Assembly (NCBI GenBank): GCA_001770955.1
Contig: MESL01000043.1
Coordinates: 129,763-193,762 of the forward strand
DNA from: Burkholderiales bacterium RIFCSPLOWO2_12_FULL_65_40
GTDB taxonomy: Bacteria > Pseudomonadota > Gammaproteobacteria > Burkholderiales > Burkholderiaceae_C
Reading direction: 5' to 3'
DNA: 64,000 nt
Shown: positions 8,293 to 17,116 of the stretch, one piece after another
How positions within the stretch are numbered: the first letter of the stretch is position 1
Layout of the letters: each line of letters begins with the position of its first letter
The notes under the pieces: generated by a model
What the model was told of the DNA's origin: nothing
The model's input: only the letters and a program-made list of their open reading frames with translations
The model's database searches: none
Made by a program: the position numbers and the translations under genes

Positions 8293-9357
8293 TCAGGCGG
8301 CTTCGGCCAGTGGCTTCCACTCGGATGCCGACAACTCGATGAGCTTGCCGCCCAGCACCTCGAACTCGGTGGCTCGGTCGTAGTCCTCGACCTCCTGGCT
8401 GTAGTGGGTCACCGCGTTGACTAGGCCATAGCCCGACAGGTCACCTCCTGCCACCAGATGACGCAGCACGCCCGAGCGCTCCGCATCGTTGAGCGTGTAG
8501 CGCTGGGCCAGCACCTCCACGCTCTGCACAGGATTGCCAACGATCTGGATGCCCATGGTCCGCTGCATCTTGGCGGCGGCCTGCCGGAAGGTCACGTCGG
8601 ACACGGCTGCCTGGACCACATCGCGCACCTTGAGGAAGAACGCCTTGTCGTCGGCGAGCAGGGTGTCGTCCTGGTAGACCGTGACACCTTCATCTTCCAG
8701 CGCCAGTGCGCGGCCCACATGGGTCTTGCGCAAGGTGCGGTCCGCCACGATCAGACCATTGCGGCACACGAGCCGGAACAGCAGGGGCTGCACCGACAGG
8801 GTGCCCTGCCCGACCTCGGAGTTCGAGATGGCGATGCCGGCCTGCACGATGTCTCCAGGCGCCATCTCGTACTGCAGCTTCGACGTGACGCACTTGAGGT
8901 ACATGCGCGTCTCGGTCAACTCCACGGACTCGAACGTGAGCCCGGACAAGCCCTGCAGGATCGGCAGGACATGCTCGGCCAGGTCGTAGTTGTCCAGCCG
9001 GCGGTAGCGGTCTGACAGCACGGCGCGCACATTGCCATCGAGCGTGCGCAGCAGACGCCGGTCGCCCTCGCTTTGCAGCCAGGTGTTGACGTTGCGGTCC
9101 AGCAGCGTCGGCTGGCTTTCGCGCATGCGTTCGAAATAGGCATACGGGATGTTCAGCTTGTCGGCGAGTTGTCGGCGCGCGAGCGGGGTCACGCCATATG
9201 CCGCCGGTCCGCTTGCCTCCTCGACCACGAGGGTCGTTCCACCGCCTTCGCTGGTGCTGTGGTGCACCAGGGGCGAGGGAACGACCAGATCCTTTTTGGT
9301 GTCGAGCTGGCGTTGCAGTTCATGCGCCAAGCTCACCAGGGTACGTCCGCTTCTCAT
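8293..9357 (-). CDS. DUF932 (phage/plasmid-like) protein
   Basis: This 354-residue protein matches the DUF932 family common on ICEs, plasmids and phages, with the block LLRTLDGNVRAVLSDRYRRL and the segment SVQPLLFRLVCRNGLI. The family's biochemical role is not established as far as I know. The ATG at 9357 is chosen over the upstream ATG at 9507 because AAGGAG lies 8 bases before it. Its 5' leader carries a strong hairpin (9402-9419) and a short element repeated before the gene at 13602. Confidence 0.8.
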   Translation of the reverse strand: MRSGRTLVSLAHELQRQLDTKKDLVVPSPLVHHSTSEGGGTTLVVEEASGPAAYGVTPLARRQLADKLNIPYAYFERMRESQPTLLDRNVNTWLQSEGDRRLLRTLDGNVRAVLSDRYRRLDNYDLAEHVLPILQGLSGLTFESVELTETRMYLKCVTSKLQYEMAPGDIVQAGIAISNSEVGQGTLSVQPLLFRLVCRNGLIVADRTLRKTHVGRALALEDEGVTVYQDDTLLADDKAFFLKVRDVVQAAVSDVTFRQAAAKMQRTMGIQIVGNPVQSVEVLAQRYTLNDAERSGVLRHLVAGGDLSGYGLVNAVTHYSQEVEDYDRATEFEVLGGKLIELSASEWKPLAEAA

Positions 9358-9401
9358 GACAATCTCCTTCGATTGCGAAAAGCGGGGACGGCTCTCCCCC
9401 A

Positions 9402-9419
9402 CGGGGATGCGCATCCCCG
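9402..9419. promoter_or_regulatory. 18-bp perfect palindrome in DUF932 leader
   Basis: The sequence CGGGGATGCGCATCCCCG is its own reverse complement and lies 45 bases upstream of the DUF932 start. It could act as a hairpin in the mRNA leader or as a protein-binding site. A hairpin lies at the same distance from the gene start at 13602. Confidence 0.45.
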
Positions 9420-9533
9420 CAAGGGCTGATGAAGGACCGGCAGGTGCCGATCCACTGTGAGCGCGACCGAGGTCGCGCGTGAAACTCCAAGGCTGCCTTC
9501 GCCGCACGACCGAAGTCGTGGCGGCCTGGTCTG

Positions 9534-9560
9534 GCAGCGACCAGCGGGAGAAACCTTTGC
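9534..9560. repeat. Leader element copy 1 (AGCGACC..GGGAGAAA.CTTT)
   Basis: This stretch has the pattern AGCGACCnGCnGGGAGAAAnCTTT and recurs with a few differences at 13752-13780. Both copies lie in the 5' leaders of minus-strand ICE genes (DUF932 and the unknown at 13000-13602). Their function is unknown. The similarity was judged by eye. Confidence 0.4.
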
Positions 9561-9633
9561 AGTGCGGGCTCGGCTGGCCGAACCCGCGCTGAAAAAGCGG
9601 GGGAGGGCGCGATGCCCATCCCCCAAACCAGAA

Positions 9634-10647
9634 TCACGCGGCGCGCAGCAGCACGGCTTCCTGCCGCTGGCGCCACACGTCGGCCCAGTCCGAGCCCGCC
9701 TGCCGTGGCAGGAAGACGCGGACCGTACGAGGGCCACCCTTGGCCTCTTCGCGCTTGAGCCGGCGTGCGAGCGCGTAGGCGCTAGCTTGTCCGGTGAAGT
9801 CGCCGTCGGCGTCGTTGTCGCCGTAGACGCACACGCTGCGCACCGTGTCCGGGACCCAGAGCTTTTCCAGGTTGCCCGCGCTCAGCGCGCACCACACCGG
9901 CTTGCCAGTCGCCAGGAAAACCGCGATGCCGGTCTCGATGCCTTCGCACACGGCGAGCTCGTCGGTCGCCTCGGCCAGTCGCACGCAAGCGCCTGCGAAG
10001 CCGCTGCTGAGCACCTTCTTCGCATCCGGTGCATCGAGCTTGCGGCCCGCCTGCAGATAGGTGCGGTGCAGGGTGATCGCCCCTTGCGCGTCCTGCACGC
10101 TGGCCAGCATCGCGGGATACGTGGCCACCTTGTGTGCCTTTGCCGCGCCTTCCTTCTGGTAGTAGCCCAGAGTGGGGTGAAAGCGAAGCGAGGCGGGATA
10201 GCTGTCCAAAGCGAGCCCACGGCCGCGCAGGTAGCGGTCGACCTCGTCGCCGATCGTGACCGCCCGCGCTTCGCTCCAGATGCGCTGCACCAGCTTCTTC
10301 ATGCGCTCCGGTGCGGCCGCGTCGTTGGCCGAATCTGGCCTGGCCGGCGGCAGCATGCCCAGCACCTTCTCGACCGCGCACAGGGCGGTGTGGAAGTCCA
10401 TGGCCTTGCAGGCCTGCAGCAGCTTGAAGCCGCCACCCGGGCCGCACTTGCGGCAGTGGTAGTTCCCCTCACCGTACTTGTCGGTGTACTGAAAGCGGTC
10501 CACCCCATCCTTGCAGACCGGGCAGGGCAGGGACTTGCGCTTGAGCAGCCGCTCGTCCAGCCCCAGGGCACCGAGGATCTCGGTCCAGCGCCCGTGCGCA
10601 CGCTGCTTGACCGCTTCCACGCGGGCCGCGTATTCAGCGTTCTGCAT
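9634..10647 (-). CDS. Toprim-domain, P4 primase-type zinc-ribbon protein
   Basis: This 337-residue protein has a zinc ribbon with cysteines at 42, 45, 65 and 68 (CPVC...CRKC), as in P4-type primases. A central domain follows. The C-terminal Toprim domain has ELAVCEGIETG (acidic Glu) and VCVYGDNDADGD (Asp pair) at about 245-290. It probably makes or processes primers during ICE replication or after transfer. No helicase domain is present, so it is shorter than full primase-helicases. Its start overlaps the end of the GHKL ATPase gene by 14 bp. Confidence 0.82.
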   Translation of the reverse strand: MQNAEYAARVEAVKQRAHGRWTEILGALGLDERLLKRKSLPCPVCKDGVDRFQYTDKYGEGNYHCRKCGPGGGFKLLQACKAMDFHTALCAVEKVLGMLPPARPDSANDAAAPERMKKLVQRIWSEARAVTIGDEVDRYLRGRGLALDSYPASLRFHPTLGYYQKEGAAKAHKVATYPAMLASVQDAQGAITLHRTYLQAGRKLDAPDAKKVLSSGFAGACVRLAEATDELAVCEGIETGIAVFLATGKPVWCALSAGNLEKLWVPDTVRSVCVYGDNDADGDFTGQASAYALARRLKREEAKGGPRTVRVFLPRQAGSDWADVWRQRQEAVLLRAA

Positions 10648-12274
10648 GGCCGTCTCCCCCGGGCATGGCGACCGCCTCGGTGGAACCGAGAAGCTCCACC
10701 GTGCAGCCTGGCATGCTACCTTGGCCTACCGTGACCTCGAACTGTCGGCCATGCAGCAGCGGGTACTTCCCGAGGTGCAGGTCCGCCAGCAGCGAGCTGA
10801 GTGTGTCCACCGGGTCGGTGGAGCGCAGCAGGCGGATGAGGTCGGCCAGGGCGTCGCGGTCAGCTTCCATCTCGTCTTCGCGATAGCGATCGTTCCCATC
10901 GACGAAGTCCGACAGCTGGCGCACCGGCTCGCCGGAGTTTTCTCCGGCAGGGACTAGGATGTCGCCGTCCAGGCAGACGCCTTCGTTTCCGACGTCCACC
11001 TTGTGCACGCCCACACGGATGTGAACGGACTCACAGACAATCACCAGGGGATTGACCCAACGGCCTTCGAGTGTGGCGCGCGCCGTCTCCGACCGCACCT
11101 CGATCTGGGCCTCCTGGTCTTCGATGTAGCGGACGTGAGGTTGCAGCCAGTGGCCCGGATCGAGCACATAGGCCTCTGCGGCCAGCCACTGCTTGTGCCT
11201 GGCGAGCATCCAGTGTCCCGTGTTCTCGCCGTCAGGCCAGCCCAGCGACACGACGGTCACCCGGCCTTCCTCGATGTCTTCGCGACTGGGGGCGGAGGCC
11301 ACCGGTTCGACGTAGTCACGCTCGGCATGGCGCGCCTGGATGGGATAGCCGACGATGCGCTCGAAGAGCGCTGCGGGCAGGACGTCCAGGTCGTTGAGCA
11401 AGTCCACGTGCCCCCACTGCTTCATCGCGTCGAAGTAGGTGTCGACGAACTCCACGGCGGGCAACTGCGTGCGGGCCACCTCCAGCACCGTCCGCCAGGA
11501 CTGCTTGAACTGGGCCTCGACCCGGCGCAACTGCTGGTCTGCGTCAATCAGCGTGTCCCTGTCGGGCAGGCGAGCCATGAACTGCTGCGGATCCAGGTGG
11601 ACGACATTGATCTCGCCCGCGCTGTAGTACGTGGGCCGCTTGACGCAGAAGCCCTGGAGGAATACCAGCGAGTTCCGCGCGGCCTTGCCGCTGCGGTTGC
11701 CCGCGACGTGCACGGCGCCGATCGGCGTGGCCATGAACGGCAGGCGATCCTCGGCGTAGCGCCGTTCCAGCGACTGGCCATTGAAGACCACGTCGACGGG
11801 GAAGCCCTCGCACAGCTCCTCCATACGCTGCGCCAGGTCGGCGATGTCGACGCCGTGCAGTTCGATGACGGTCCCGCTGATCGCCTGTGTCGCGGTCTGG
11901 ACCTCGAACGCTTCGCGCCGCAGCGCGGCGACCGTGTCGATGTCCACGCACCGGTCGCCCGAAAGGACCACGACGCGCGCCGCGGCGTACAGGCACTTCG
12001 TGAATCCGATCCCGAAGGGATGTTCCTGGGCGATGGTGTCGCCGTCCCAGCCGGACTCATGGAAGCTCAGCAGCTTCTGGAAGTCTTCGATGCCGAGCCC
12101 GTCGTCTTGCACGCGCAACATCTGCTTATCGACCTGGTGGTCGATGACGATGTGCAGCGCGCCCGCACGGCGGGCGTTCTGCAGCAGCTCGCTGACCAGC
12201 GTGAAGCGGTCGGTGAAGGCGTAGCGCTGGTTGCGTAGTGCGCCTTCTTCGTTGATGTGAACCTGGATCTTCAT
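10634..12274 (-). CDS. GHKL (Hsp90-like) ATPase protein of the ICE
   Basis: This 546-residue protein has a Bergerat ATP-binding fold at its N-terminus. The N-box Asn is in ELLQNA (about residue 33), the G1 box in DDGLGI (57-62) and the G2 region in PFGIGF (86-91). The rest is a long unassigned region with no kinase phospho-acceptor, so this is not a sensor histidine kinase. ATP-dependent conformational change, as in MutL/Hsp90/gyrase-B relatives, is likely; the target is unknown. The ATG at 12274 has AGGAG 7 bases upstream. The frame is open well before this, but without coding character. Confidence 0.75.
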   Translation of the reverse strand: MKIQVHINEEGALRNQRYAFTDRFTLVSELLQNARRAGALHIVIDHQVDKQMLRVQDDGLGIEDFQKLLSFHESGWDGDTIAQEHPFGIGFTKCLYAAARVVVLSGDRCVDIDTVAALRREAFEVQTATQAISGTVIELHGVDIADLAQRMEELCEGFPVDVVFNGQSLERRYAEDRLPFMATPIGAVHVAGNRSGKAARNSLVFLQGFCVKRPTYYSAGEINVVHLDPQQFMARLPDRDTLIDADQQLRRVEAQFKQSWRTVLEVARTQLPAVEFVDTYFDAMKQWGHVDLLNDLDVLPAALFERIVGYPIQARHAERDYVEPVASAPSREDIEEGRVTVVSLGWPDGENTGHWMLARHKQWLAAEAYVLDPGHWLQPHVRYIEDQEAQIEVRSETARATLEGRWVNPLVIVCESVHIRVGVHKVDVGNEGVCLDGDILVPAGENSGEPVRQLSDFVDGNDRYREDEMEADRDALADLIRLLRSTDPVDTLSSLLADLHLGKYPLLHGRQFEVTVGQGSMPGCTVELLGSTEAVAMPGGDGHAER

Positions 12275-12336
12275 GGAGATCTCCTGAATGCCAGTGAACC
12301 TCCCACGAGGGCGGCCCGCTGACGGGGTGGTGGGTA

Positions 12337-12666
12337 TCAGGCGCGTCCGCTCGTGTCGCGGGGCACCGATGCTGTGAACAGCTGGCCGCAGGCCAGCGCC
12401 TGGGCGAGGCCGTGTTCCTCGAACTCCCAGGGCAACAAGTGCCGACAGTCCAGGACTTGGCCGCGCGCGTCCAGGCGCTCGACCTTGAAGCCCAGCAGGT
12501 GCCAGTGCACCCGGTAGACCAGGCGGTCGGCGCCGGCGATCACGAAGCCCCGGCCGGCGCGGCCGGTCAGGATTTCGCTTTCCTTCACGAGGAACTCGAT
12601 GTCGCCGAGATCGCGCACCGGAAGCAGGGCCTCCACGCGACGCGGCTGATGTGCGGTGTGTTGCAT
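12337..12666 (-). CDS. Hypothetical ICE protein
   Basis: This 109-residue soluble protein has no family I recognise. The ATG at 12666 is preferred over the one at 12681 because GAGGAG lies 8 bases upstream. It lies between the GHKL ATPase and a small predicted membrane protein on the same strand, probably in one operon. No catalytic motif is visible. The centre (GRGFVIAGADRLVYRVHW) suggests a compact alpha/beta fold. Confidence 0.55.
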   Translation of the reverse strand: MQHTAHQPRRVEALLPVRDLGDIEFLVKESEILTGRAGRGFVIAGADRLVYRVHWHLLGFKVERLDARGQVLDCRHLLPWEFEEHGLAQALACGQLFTASVPRDTSGRA

Positions 12667-12677
12667 GGTTCGACTCC

Positions 12678-12926
12678 TCATTCGTGGTCCGGCACGCAGG
12701 CTGGTGCAGAGATGGATGCCGGTGCGCTACGGCGCACCGGCATCGGATCGACGAAAAACAGGGGCGCGTGCTCTGCCGTGGTACCGGGCGGCACAAAGCA
12801 GGGCGGTAGCGTTTCCTCGCGCATGGCTTCTTCCATGGCGATGGCATCCTGGTAGTCCAGGTGGCCGGTCAAGCCGTAGGCCACGAAGATCGCCAGGAGG
12901 CAGAGAACGTCCCTCCAATCGGTCAT
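12678..12926 (-). CDS. Small hypothetical protein, possibly membrane-anchored
   Basis: This 82-residue protein has one hydrophobic segment near the N-terminus (about 6-20, VLCLLAIFVAYGLTG) and a Pro-rich C-terminus. AAAGGAG lies 8 bases before the ATG at 12926, which supports it as a real gene. It is next to the 12337-12666 gene, nearly overlapping. The function is unknown. Confidence 0.5.
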   Translation of the reverse strand: MTDWRDVLCLLAIFVAYGLTGHLDYQDAIAMEEAMREETLPPCFVPPGTTAEHAPLFFVDPMPVRRSAPASISAPACVPDHE

Positions 12927-12999
12927 TGGTGGACTCCTTTCAAGGTTGCAGAGTGGGGCGGGGAGCGCTCCCTCGGTTGGGGGTGTCAGGCCGGAGCAG

Positions 13000-13602
13000 T
13001 CAGGCGAACAGATCGCCCTCGAGTGCGGTGCGCCTTATCGCTTCGTTGATCCACTGAGGGTTGCGGGCAAGTCGGGACTCGACCCATTCGGGGTGGTCAA
13101 CGATGGCCTCGCGCACCCAGCTTGGGTAGCGCATCAGGGTTTCGCGTAGCCAGCTGTGCATGGCGCAGCGGATGACGTCCCGGACTTCTTCGACGTCGAC
13201 CAAGCCGCAGTACGGCAGGGGCGACAAAGGGCTGCAGCCCACCACGCGAAGGCAGGACACGAAGCTGAACGGCTTGCGATCCTTCTCGCGCTCGGTGAAC
13301 ACCCAGCGCAGCGTGTCGAACTTCTCTTCGAGCGGTGTCTCGGGATCGGCCAGTCGACCGATCTCCTTGAGCAACCGCCAGTGCAGCAGCACGATGTCCT
13401 CCTCGCTCCATTCGACGGGAGCTCTGTCGTCTGTGGCGTCGAGCATCGCCGCAGCAGTTGCAGCCGGGACGATGTGTGCATTCCCCGTCTGCAGTCGTTC
13501 GAGCAGGACCTGGAAGACCGGTCGCTCGGCGTGCTCGCTTTCGGACATGATTCCGATCGGCGGGCAAGGACGGATCTCGGATGAGATGCTGTGGCTCAGC
13601 AT
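13000..13602 (-). CDS. Hypothetical ICE protein
   Basis: This 200-residue soluble protein is one I do not recognise. AAGGAG 8 bases before the ATG at 13602 supports the start. The middle (EWSEEDIVLLHWRLLKEIGR) is acidic-helical. The C-terminus has repeated short WVREAIVDHPEWVES-like helices. It heads the minus-strand series of ICE genes running down to 8293. Its leader shares a hairpin-plus-element layout with the DUF932 gene. Confidence 0.6.
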   Translation of the reverse strand: MLSHSISSEIRPCPPIGIMSESEHAERPVFQVLLERLQTGNAHIVPAATAAAMLDATDDRAPVEWSEEDIVLLHWRLLKEIGRLADPETPLEEKFDTLRWVFTEREKDRKPFSFVSCLRVVGCSPLSPLPYCGLVDVEEVRDVIRCAMHSWLRETLMRYPSWVREAIVDHPEWVESRLARNPQWINEAIRRTALEGDLFA

Positions 13603-14095
13603 GGTTGGCTCCTTGGGATAGCGGCAGGAGCCAACGCGCCTGTCTGGGGGCTGTTAGCCCCCAGGGGGTGGATGGATGAACGGATCCGTGTGGCGGATCG
13701 GGGATTTCAAGGCTGGCTTGGGCACGGATCGATGTGCCATGGGGCCGGTGCGCCAGCGACCGGCAGGGAGAAAGCTTTCGGCGCCAGGCCGAGGGCGTGA
13801 CTGCCCCCAGGCTGGCCTCGAAAGCCGCCGACGGGAAGCATTGGGTAGAGACAGCGATCCAGAGCATGTCGCGCTCAGACCGTGCCGACGGAACTCCAGG
13901 GCTTGCCAGGGGTGCAGGGCCAGCTACTGCATGCCTCCCACGGTAGAGGCCGAACCCTTATGCGTCAATGCCCGAAGCGCCATCAGTCTGCCCCGATGCC
14001 GAAAGCAGCCTGACTTCGTGGCCGTTTCGCGTGGCGATGCGCCAAGGTCTTGCCGATCATTTCTCCGAAGCTCGTTGTACCAGGAGAAGATGACT
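13603..14095. other. Non-coding leader/intergenic region with hairpin
   Basis: About 490 bp separate divergent genes and I see no convincing gene. A 9-bp perfect stem (CTGGGGGCT / AGCCCCCAG, loop GTT) is at 13644-13664, 42 bases before the start at 13602. A copy of the leader element is at 13752-13780. The frame of the next plus-strand gene is open through here but shows no ribosome site or protein-like composition, so I treat that extension as non-coding. Confidence 0.5.
13752..13780. repeat. Leader element copy 2
   Basis: This is the second copy of the AGCGACCnGCnGGGAGAAAnCTTT pattern first seen at 9534-9560. It lies about 150 bases before the gene starting at 13602. The two copies differ at several bases. 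Confidence 0.4.
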
Positions 14096-14869
14096 ATGGC
14101 TGACCTCGATTTCGTCAAGCACGACCAGGGGGGTGTCAATGCCCGCATCCTTGCCCGGGAAACCAAAGCCGACTTCCGGCGAGTGGAGGCTGCGAGCCTG
14201 AAAATTAAGGCCAGCTTTGCGAGCGCCGAGGGGAAGCGCCTGTTCATCCGGTACTTCAATACCTTTCAGCTGGGCATCCATTTCATCTCGGTGATCTCGC
14301 GAACCAAGCTCAATCATGAAGATGTCGCGAAAGTAGAAGGGCTCATTCGCGAGCAGATGGACAAAGTTGCCGAGCAACTGAACCAGGCTATTGATGGCGC
14401 GGAGGCGCTCTTCAAGGCCAACGGCATTACCAGTGTCGCTACATATGACACGATTGCCTTGGAGTTGGAGGTCGGTGTGTTGTCTTCGAGTAGCCGCAGA
14501 TATCTGGAGATCTTGGGCAAGCTTGATCAACTGATGCCTTTGCTGCAGACCCTGGAAATCCATGAGGTCATCACCACGCAGGCAGTCGACATCGAGCGGG
14601 CTGCGCTCAAGCGCCGCGTGCGTGACGTAGCGAACGGCGCGCGAAACCTTGCTGGCCGGTTGCGACGGGAGATGAACGCTCTGGACGCTCGAAAGAGCGC
14701 GGTCGTGTCTATTGCCGCGGATGTGGCGCAACTTTCCGGCAACGAAGTCGATGGTGGTAGCGCGAAGGCAGTTCCCGGCGCTGAGGATAGTGCAAGCAGG
14801 GGCTTCGCCGATGGCACTCAGACGGTAGAGATGCCCGAGGATGACGCCGTCTCAGCACGTTCCGTGTAG
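14096..14869 (+). CDS. DUF1845/PFL_4669-like ICE protein
   Basis: This 257-residue protein has a conserved-looking core (KADFRRVEAASLKIKASF, RYFNTFQLGIHFISVISR) rich in helices, and an acidic, variable C-terminus. It resembles ICE proteins I recall as DUF1845/TIGR03761 (PFL_4669 type), sometimes called AcaB-like; this is from memory. The ATG at 14096 is 9 bases after AGGAG; an in-frame ATG at 14090 is too close. It is followed by the AlpA gene on the same strand. Its role in the ICE is unknown. Confidence 0.6.
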   Translation: MADLDFVKHDQGGVNARILARETKADFRRVEAASLKIKASFASAEGKRLFIRYFNTFQLGIHFISVISRTKLNHEDVAKVEGLIREQMDKVAEQLNQAIDGAEALFKANGITSVATYDTIALELEVGVLSSSSRRYLEILGKLDQLMPLLQTLEIHEVITTQAVDIERAALKRRVRDVANGARNLAGRLRREMNALDARKSAVVSIAADVAQLSGNEVDGGSAKAVPGAEDSASRGFADGTQTVEMPEDDAVSARSV

Positions 14870-15309
14870 TACTACTGCATCTCCACGCGAAAACACGCGC
14901 TTGCGCCGTCGATTGTTCGCGAGGCGTTCGGCCCAAGACGCACAGCAGGCAAGTGCGGAGTAGAGTTTCATTGAAGGGTGTGCGATCGCATCGTCGCTCA
15001 TCTTCTGTCCGGCTTGCCGTACGCGTCGCAGTCGTTACCTGCCTGCTGGTTCAATTTAGAAACACTTAGCATAGAGCTCGGTCTCAGATTTTGGGCCGTT
15101 GCGGCAACGTGACCCTGCCATTCTGACGTGGCGCTTCGATGCGCGACTGCACGTCGGTGTACACATCATCCTCTAGCCGATTGGAACGCCGGCTGAAGGG
15201 AAAGGAAGTTCTGCGTTCCTCGGCAGCGGATTTCTTTCAGACCACATCCGCTGCGACAGAGCTGGTCATGCCCTCGCCTCTTGGACGTCTATCCAGGAAA
15301 GGAATGATC
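14870..15309. other. Intergenic region before alpA, nothing recognised
   Basis: About 440 bp lie between the DUF1845-like gene and the AlpA gene. I see no gene, repeat or RNA here. An AT-richer patch near 15050-15075 (TTTAGAAACACTTAGCAT) could hold the alpA promoter, but no clear -35/-10 pair stands out. Confidence 0.4.
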
Positions 15310-15549
15310 ATGCAAGACACGTCATCTTTACCGCCCGGCCTTACATCCGAGCAACATGGTGAATCGCTGGTGCTGCCTACCAGCGGCTTTGTGCGACAGA
15401 AACTGTTGCTTCACTTTATCCCGTTCTCCAAGTCGACTCTTTGGCGCCAAGTCAATGCAGGCCTGTTTCCTGCGCCTGTTCCTATCTCACCCGGAATCAC
15501 TGCATGGCGTGCAGAGGAAGTTCGTCGTTGGATAGCGGAGAGGAGGTAG
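15310..15549 (+). CDS. AlpA-family HTH regulator
   Basis: This 79-residue protein has the AlpA/MerR-like winged HTH pattern: FIPFSKSTLWRQVNAGLFPA at 37-56, then TAWRAEEVRRWI near the end. AlpA proteins activate integration, excision or early ICE operons. The ATG at 15310 sits 6 bases after AAAGGA; the ATG at 15304 overlaps that site. In ICEs of this family AlpA usually precedes a replication/partition operon, but no such genes follow here, so the backbone appears cut or rearranged. Confidence 0.8.
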   Translation: MQDTSSLPPGLTSEQHGESLVLPTSGFVRQKLLLHFIPFSKSTLWRQVNAGLFPAPVPISPGITAWRAEEVRRWIAERR

Positions 15550-16073
15550 CAATGTGATCGTTGTGGACGACTGGACGATCCGCGTCCGAATCCGCTGAAT
15601 GCCACCACAGATTGCCACCTCAGATGCTGTACATGCGGAGCTACCGTGATGCAGCGCGCTCCGCTGACTAAGGTCAATGGCGATCTCCGCAGCATGAACG
15701 TCATGCGCAGACGCAGCCTCACCGATGCTGCCACTTTGACGAACGACGCTGATGGCGGAGCTTGTCCGCCGCGCCTATCCATGCGCTGCAGGGACAGCCC
15801 TGGAGCCCCTATTTGAGGCCAATCTGTGCCGCGGGCACGGGAAAACCCGAATTCTCCGGCATGAGTTTTACTTTAGAGTAAGTGAAAAATCTTTAGGGTA
15901 AACTGCATGACGACAAAGCAAAATACATCTCCGCTTTGTCAGCTACAAGTCCCTGTCGTTCGTCAATTCGGCTGAACCAAGGGCGTTGGCGGTGCCTTGT
16001 GCGCGCACAAGATCCTTAGGAAGTCACGCCGCTTCACCTTTAGCAAACGCCGCTATTCGTCAAGGAATCTCAA
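15550..16073. promoter_or_regulatory. Junction and pntAA promoter region
   Basis: About 520 bp lie between the last ICE gene and pntAA. The first 300 bp show no credible gene; a 55-codon frame at 15649 lacks a ribosome site. The junction between ICE backbone and catabolic island must lie here, but no attachment-site repeat or tRNA is visible. From 15860 on, an AT-richer stretch holds the operator described separately. The pntAA start at 16074 is preceded by AAGGAA. Confidence 0.5.
15867..15901 (+). promoter_or_regulatory. Operator upstream of pntAA (17-bp site plus second half-copy)
   Basis: The 17-base site TTTACTTTAGAGTAAGT (15867-15883) contains the inverted repeat TTACT-TTAG-AGTAA. Exactly 20 bases on, CTTTAGGGTAA (15891-15901) repeats the core CTTTAGAGTAA with one change. 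The identical 17-base sequence occurs upstream of the opposing thiolase operon at 30898-30914, in inverted orientation. This suggests one regulator controlling both arms of the island. The regulator is not identified. Confidence 0.65.
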
Positions 16074-16163
16074 ATGCTGATAGGAGTACCCGTCGAAACG
16101 ACGGCGGGCGAAATGAACCGCCCCGGGAATTGAGGAGGCTCCAACGTCTGAGAAGATGGAGCC

Positions 16164-16487
16164 ATGACAAAGTCAAACAAGTTCTCACCCGAGGTCCGCG
16201 AGCGCGCCGTGCGCTTGGTGCAGGAGCACCGAGGCGACTACCCCTCGCTGTGGTCAGCCATTGAGTCGATAGCCCCCAAGATTGGCTGTGTGCCGCAGAC
16301 CCTCAACGAATGGGTCAAGAAGGCCGAGGTCGACAGCGGCCTGCGTGTCGGCACCACCACTTCGGATGCGCAACGCATCAAGGAACTGGAGCGCGAGGTC
16401 AAGGAGCTTCGCCGGGCCAACGACATCCTGAAGACGGCCAGCGCGTTTTTCGCGCAGGCGGAGCTCGACCGCCGATTGAAGTCTTGA
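16164..16487 (+). CDS. IS3-family transposase OrfA (outer element)
   Basis: This 107-residue DNA-binding subunit has an N-terminal HTH ([17 protein letters not shown]...) and a C-terminal leucine-zipper-like helix ([19 protein letters not shown] at 70-88), as in IS3-family OrfA. In intact elements a -1 frameshift near the end (TTTTTC around 16446) would fuse it to OrfB. It is intact here, but its partner OrfB is broken. Confidence 0.9.
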   Translation: MTKSNKFSPEVRERAVRLVQEHRGDYPSLWSAIESIAPKIGCVPQTLNEWVKKAEVDSGLRVGTTTSDAQRIKELEREVKELRRANDILKTASAFFAQAELDRRLKS

Positions 16488-17116
16488 AGAGCTACATCGA
16501 CCGCCACCGTGATGACTACGGGGTCGAGCCCATCTGCCGGGTGTTGCAGATGGCCCCGTCGTGTTACTGGCGTCATGCAGCCCGCCAACGCAACCCCCAA
16601 TTGCGCAGTGCACGCGCCCAGCGTGACGAGGGTTTGAAAGCCGACATCCAGCGCGTGTGGCACGCCAACTGGCAGGTCTACGGGGCTGACAAGGTCTGGC
16701 TGCAGATGAACCGCGAGGGCATCCCGGTGGCACGTTGTACCGTGGAGCGGCTGATGCGTGCCATGGGCTTGCAAGGGGCCCGCCGTGGCAAGACGGTGCG
16801 CACCACCACGCCAGACACCTCCGCACCGTGCCCGCTGGACCACGTCAACCGGCAATTCAAGGCCAGCCGCCCCAACGAGCTGTGGGTGTCGGACTTCACC
16901 TACGTCTCCACCTGGCAAGGCTGGCTGTACGTGGCCTTCGTGGTGGACGTGTATGCCCGGCGCATCGTGGGCTGGCGGGTCAGCCGCAGCATGCAGACGG
17001 ACTTTGTGCTGGATGCGCTGGAGCAGAAGTGGCCCCGCAAATCTGAACAGGTGAGATAAAGCAGACTCCAGGCAAGAAGCCGGTCCGAGTGAGGGCTGGC
17101 GAGAAGGAGTTTTGCG

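Noticed and set aside
10634..12847. Very long version of the GHKL ATPase frame (737 codons)
   Set aside because: The part before 12274 overlaps two small genes with good ribosome sites and is Arg/Pro/Ser-rich shadow sequence; AGGAG marks the start at 12274.
13676..14095. In-frame N-terminal extension of the DUF1845-like gene
   Set aside because: There is no ribosome site, no protein-like pattern, and it contains a hairpin and repeated element; a good start exists at 14096.
15649..15816. A 55-codon plus-strand frame in the ICE/island junction
   Set aside because: No ribosome site, no recognisable motif, and within a region of apparently degenerate sequence.
15550..16073. Possible ICE attachment site or tRNA end near the ICE/island junction
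   Set aside because: No tRNA-like cloverleaf and no repeat shared with the rest of the window could be found.
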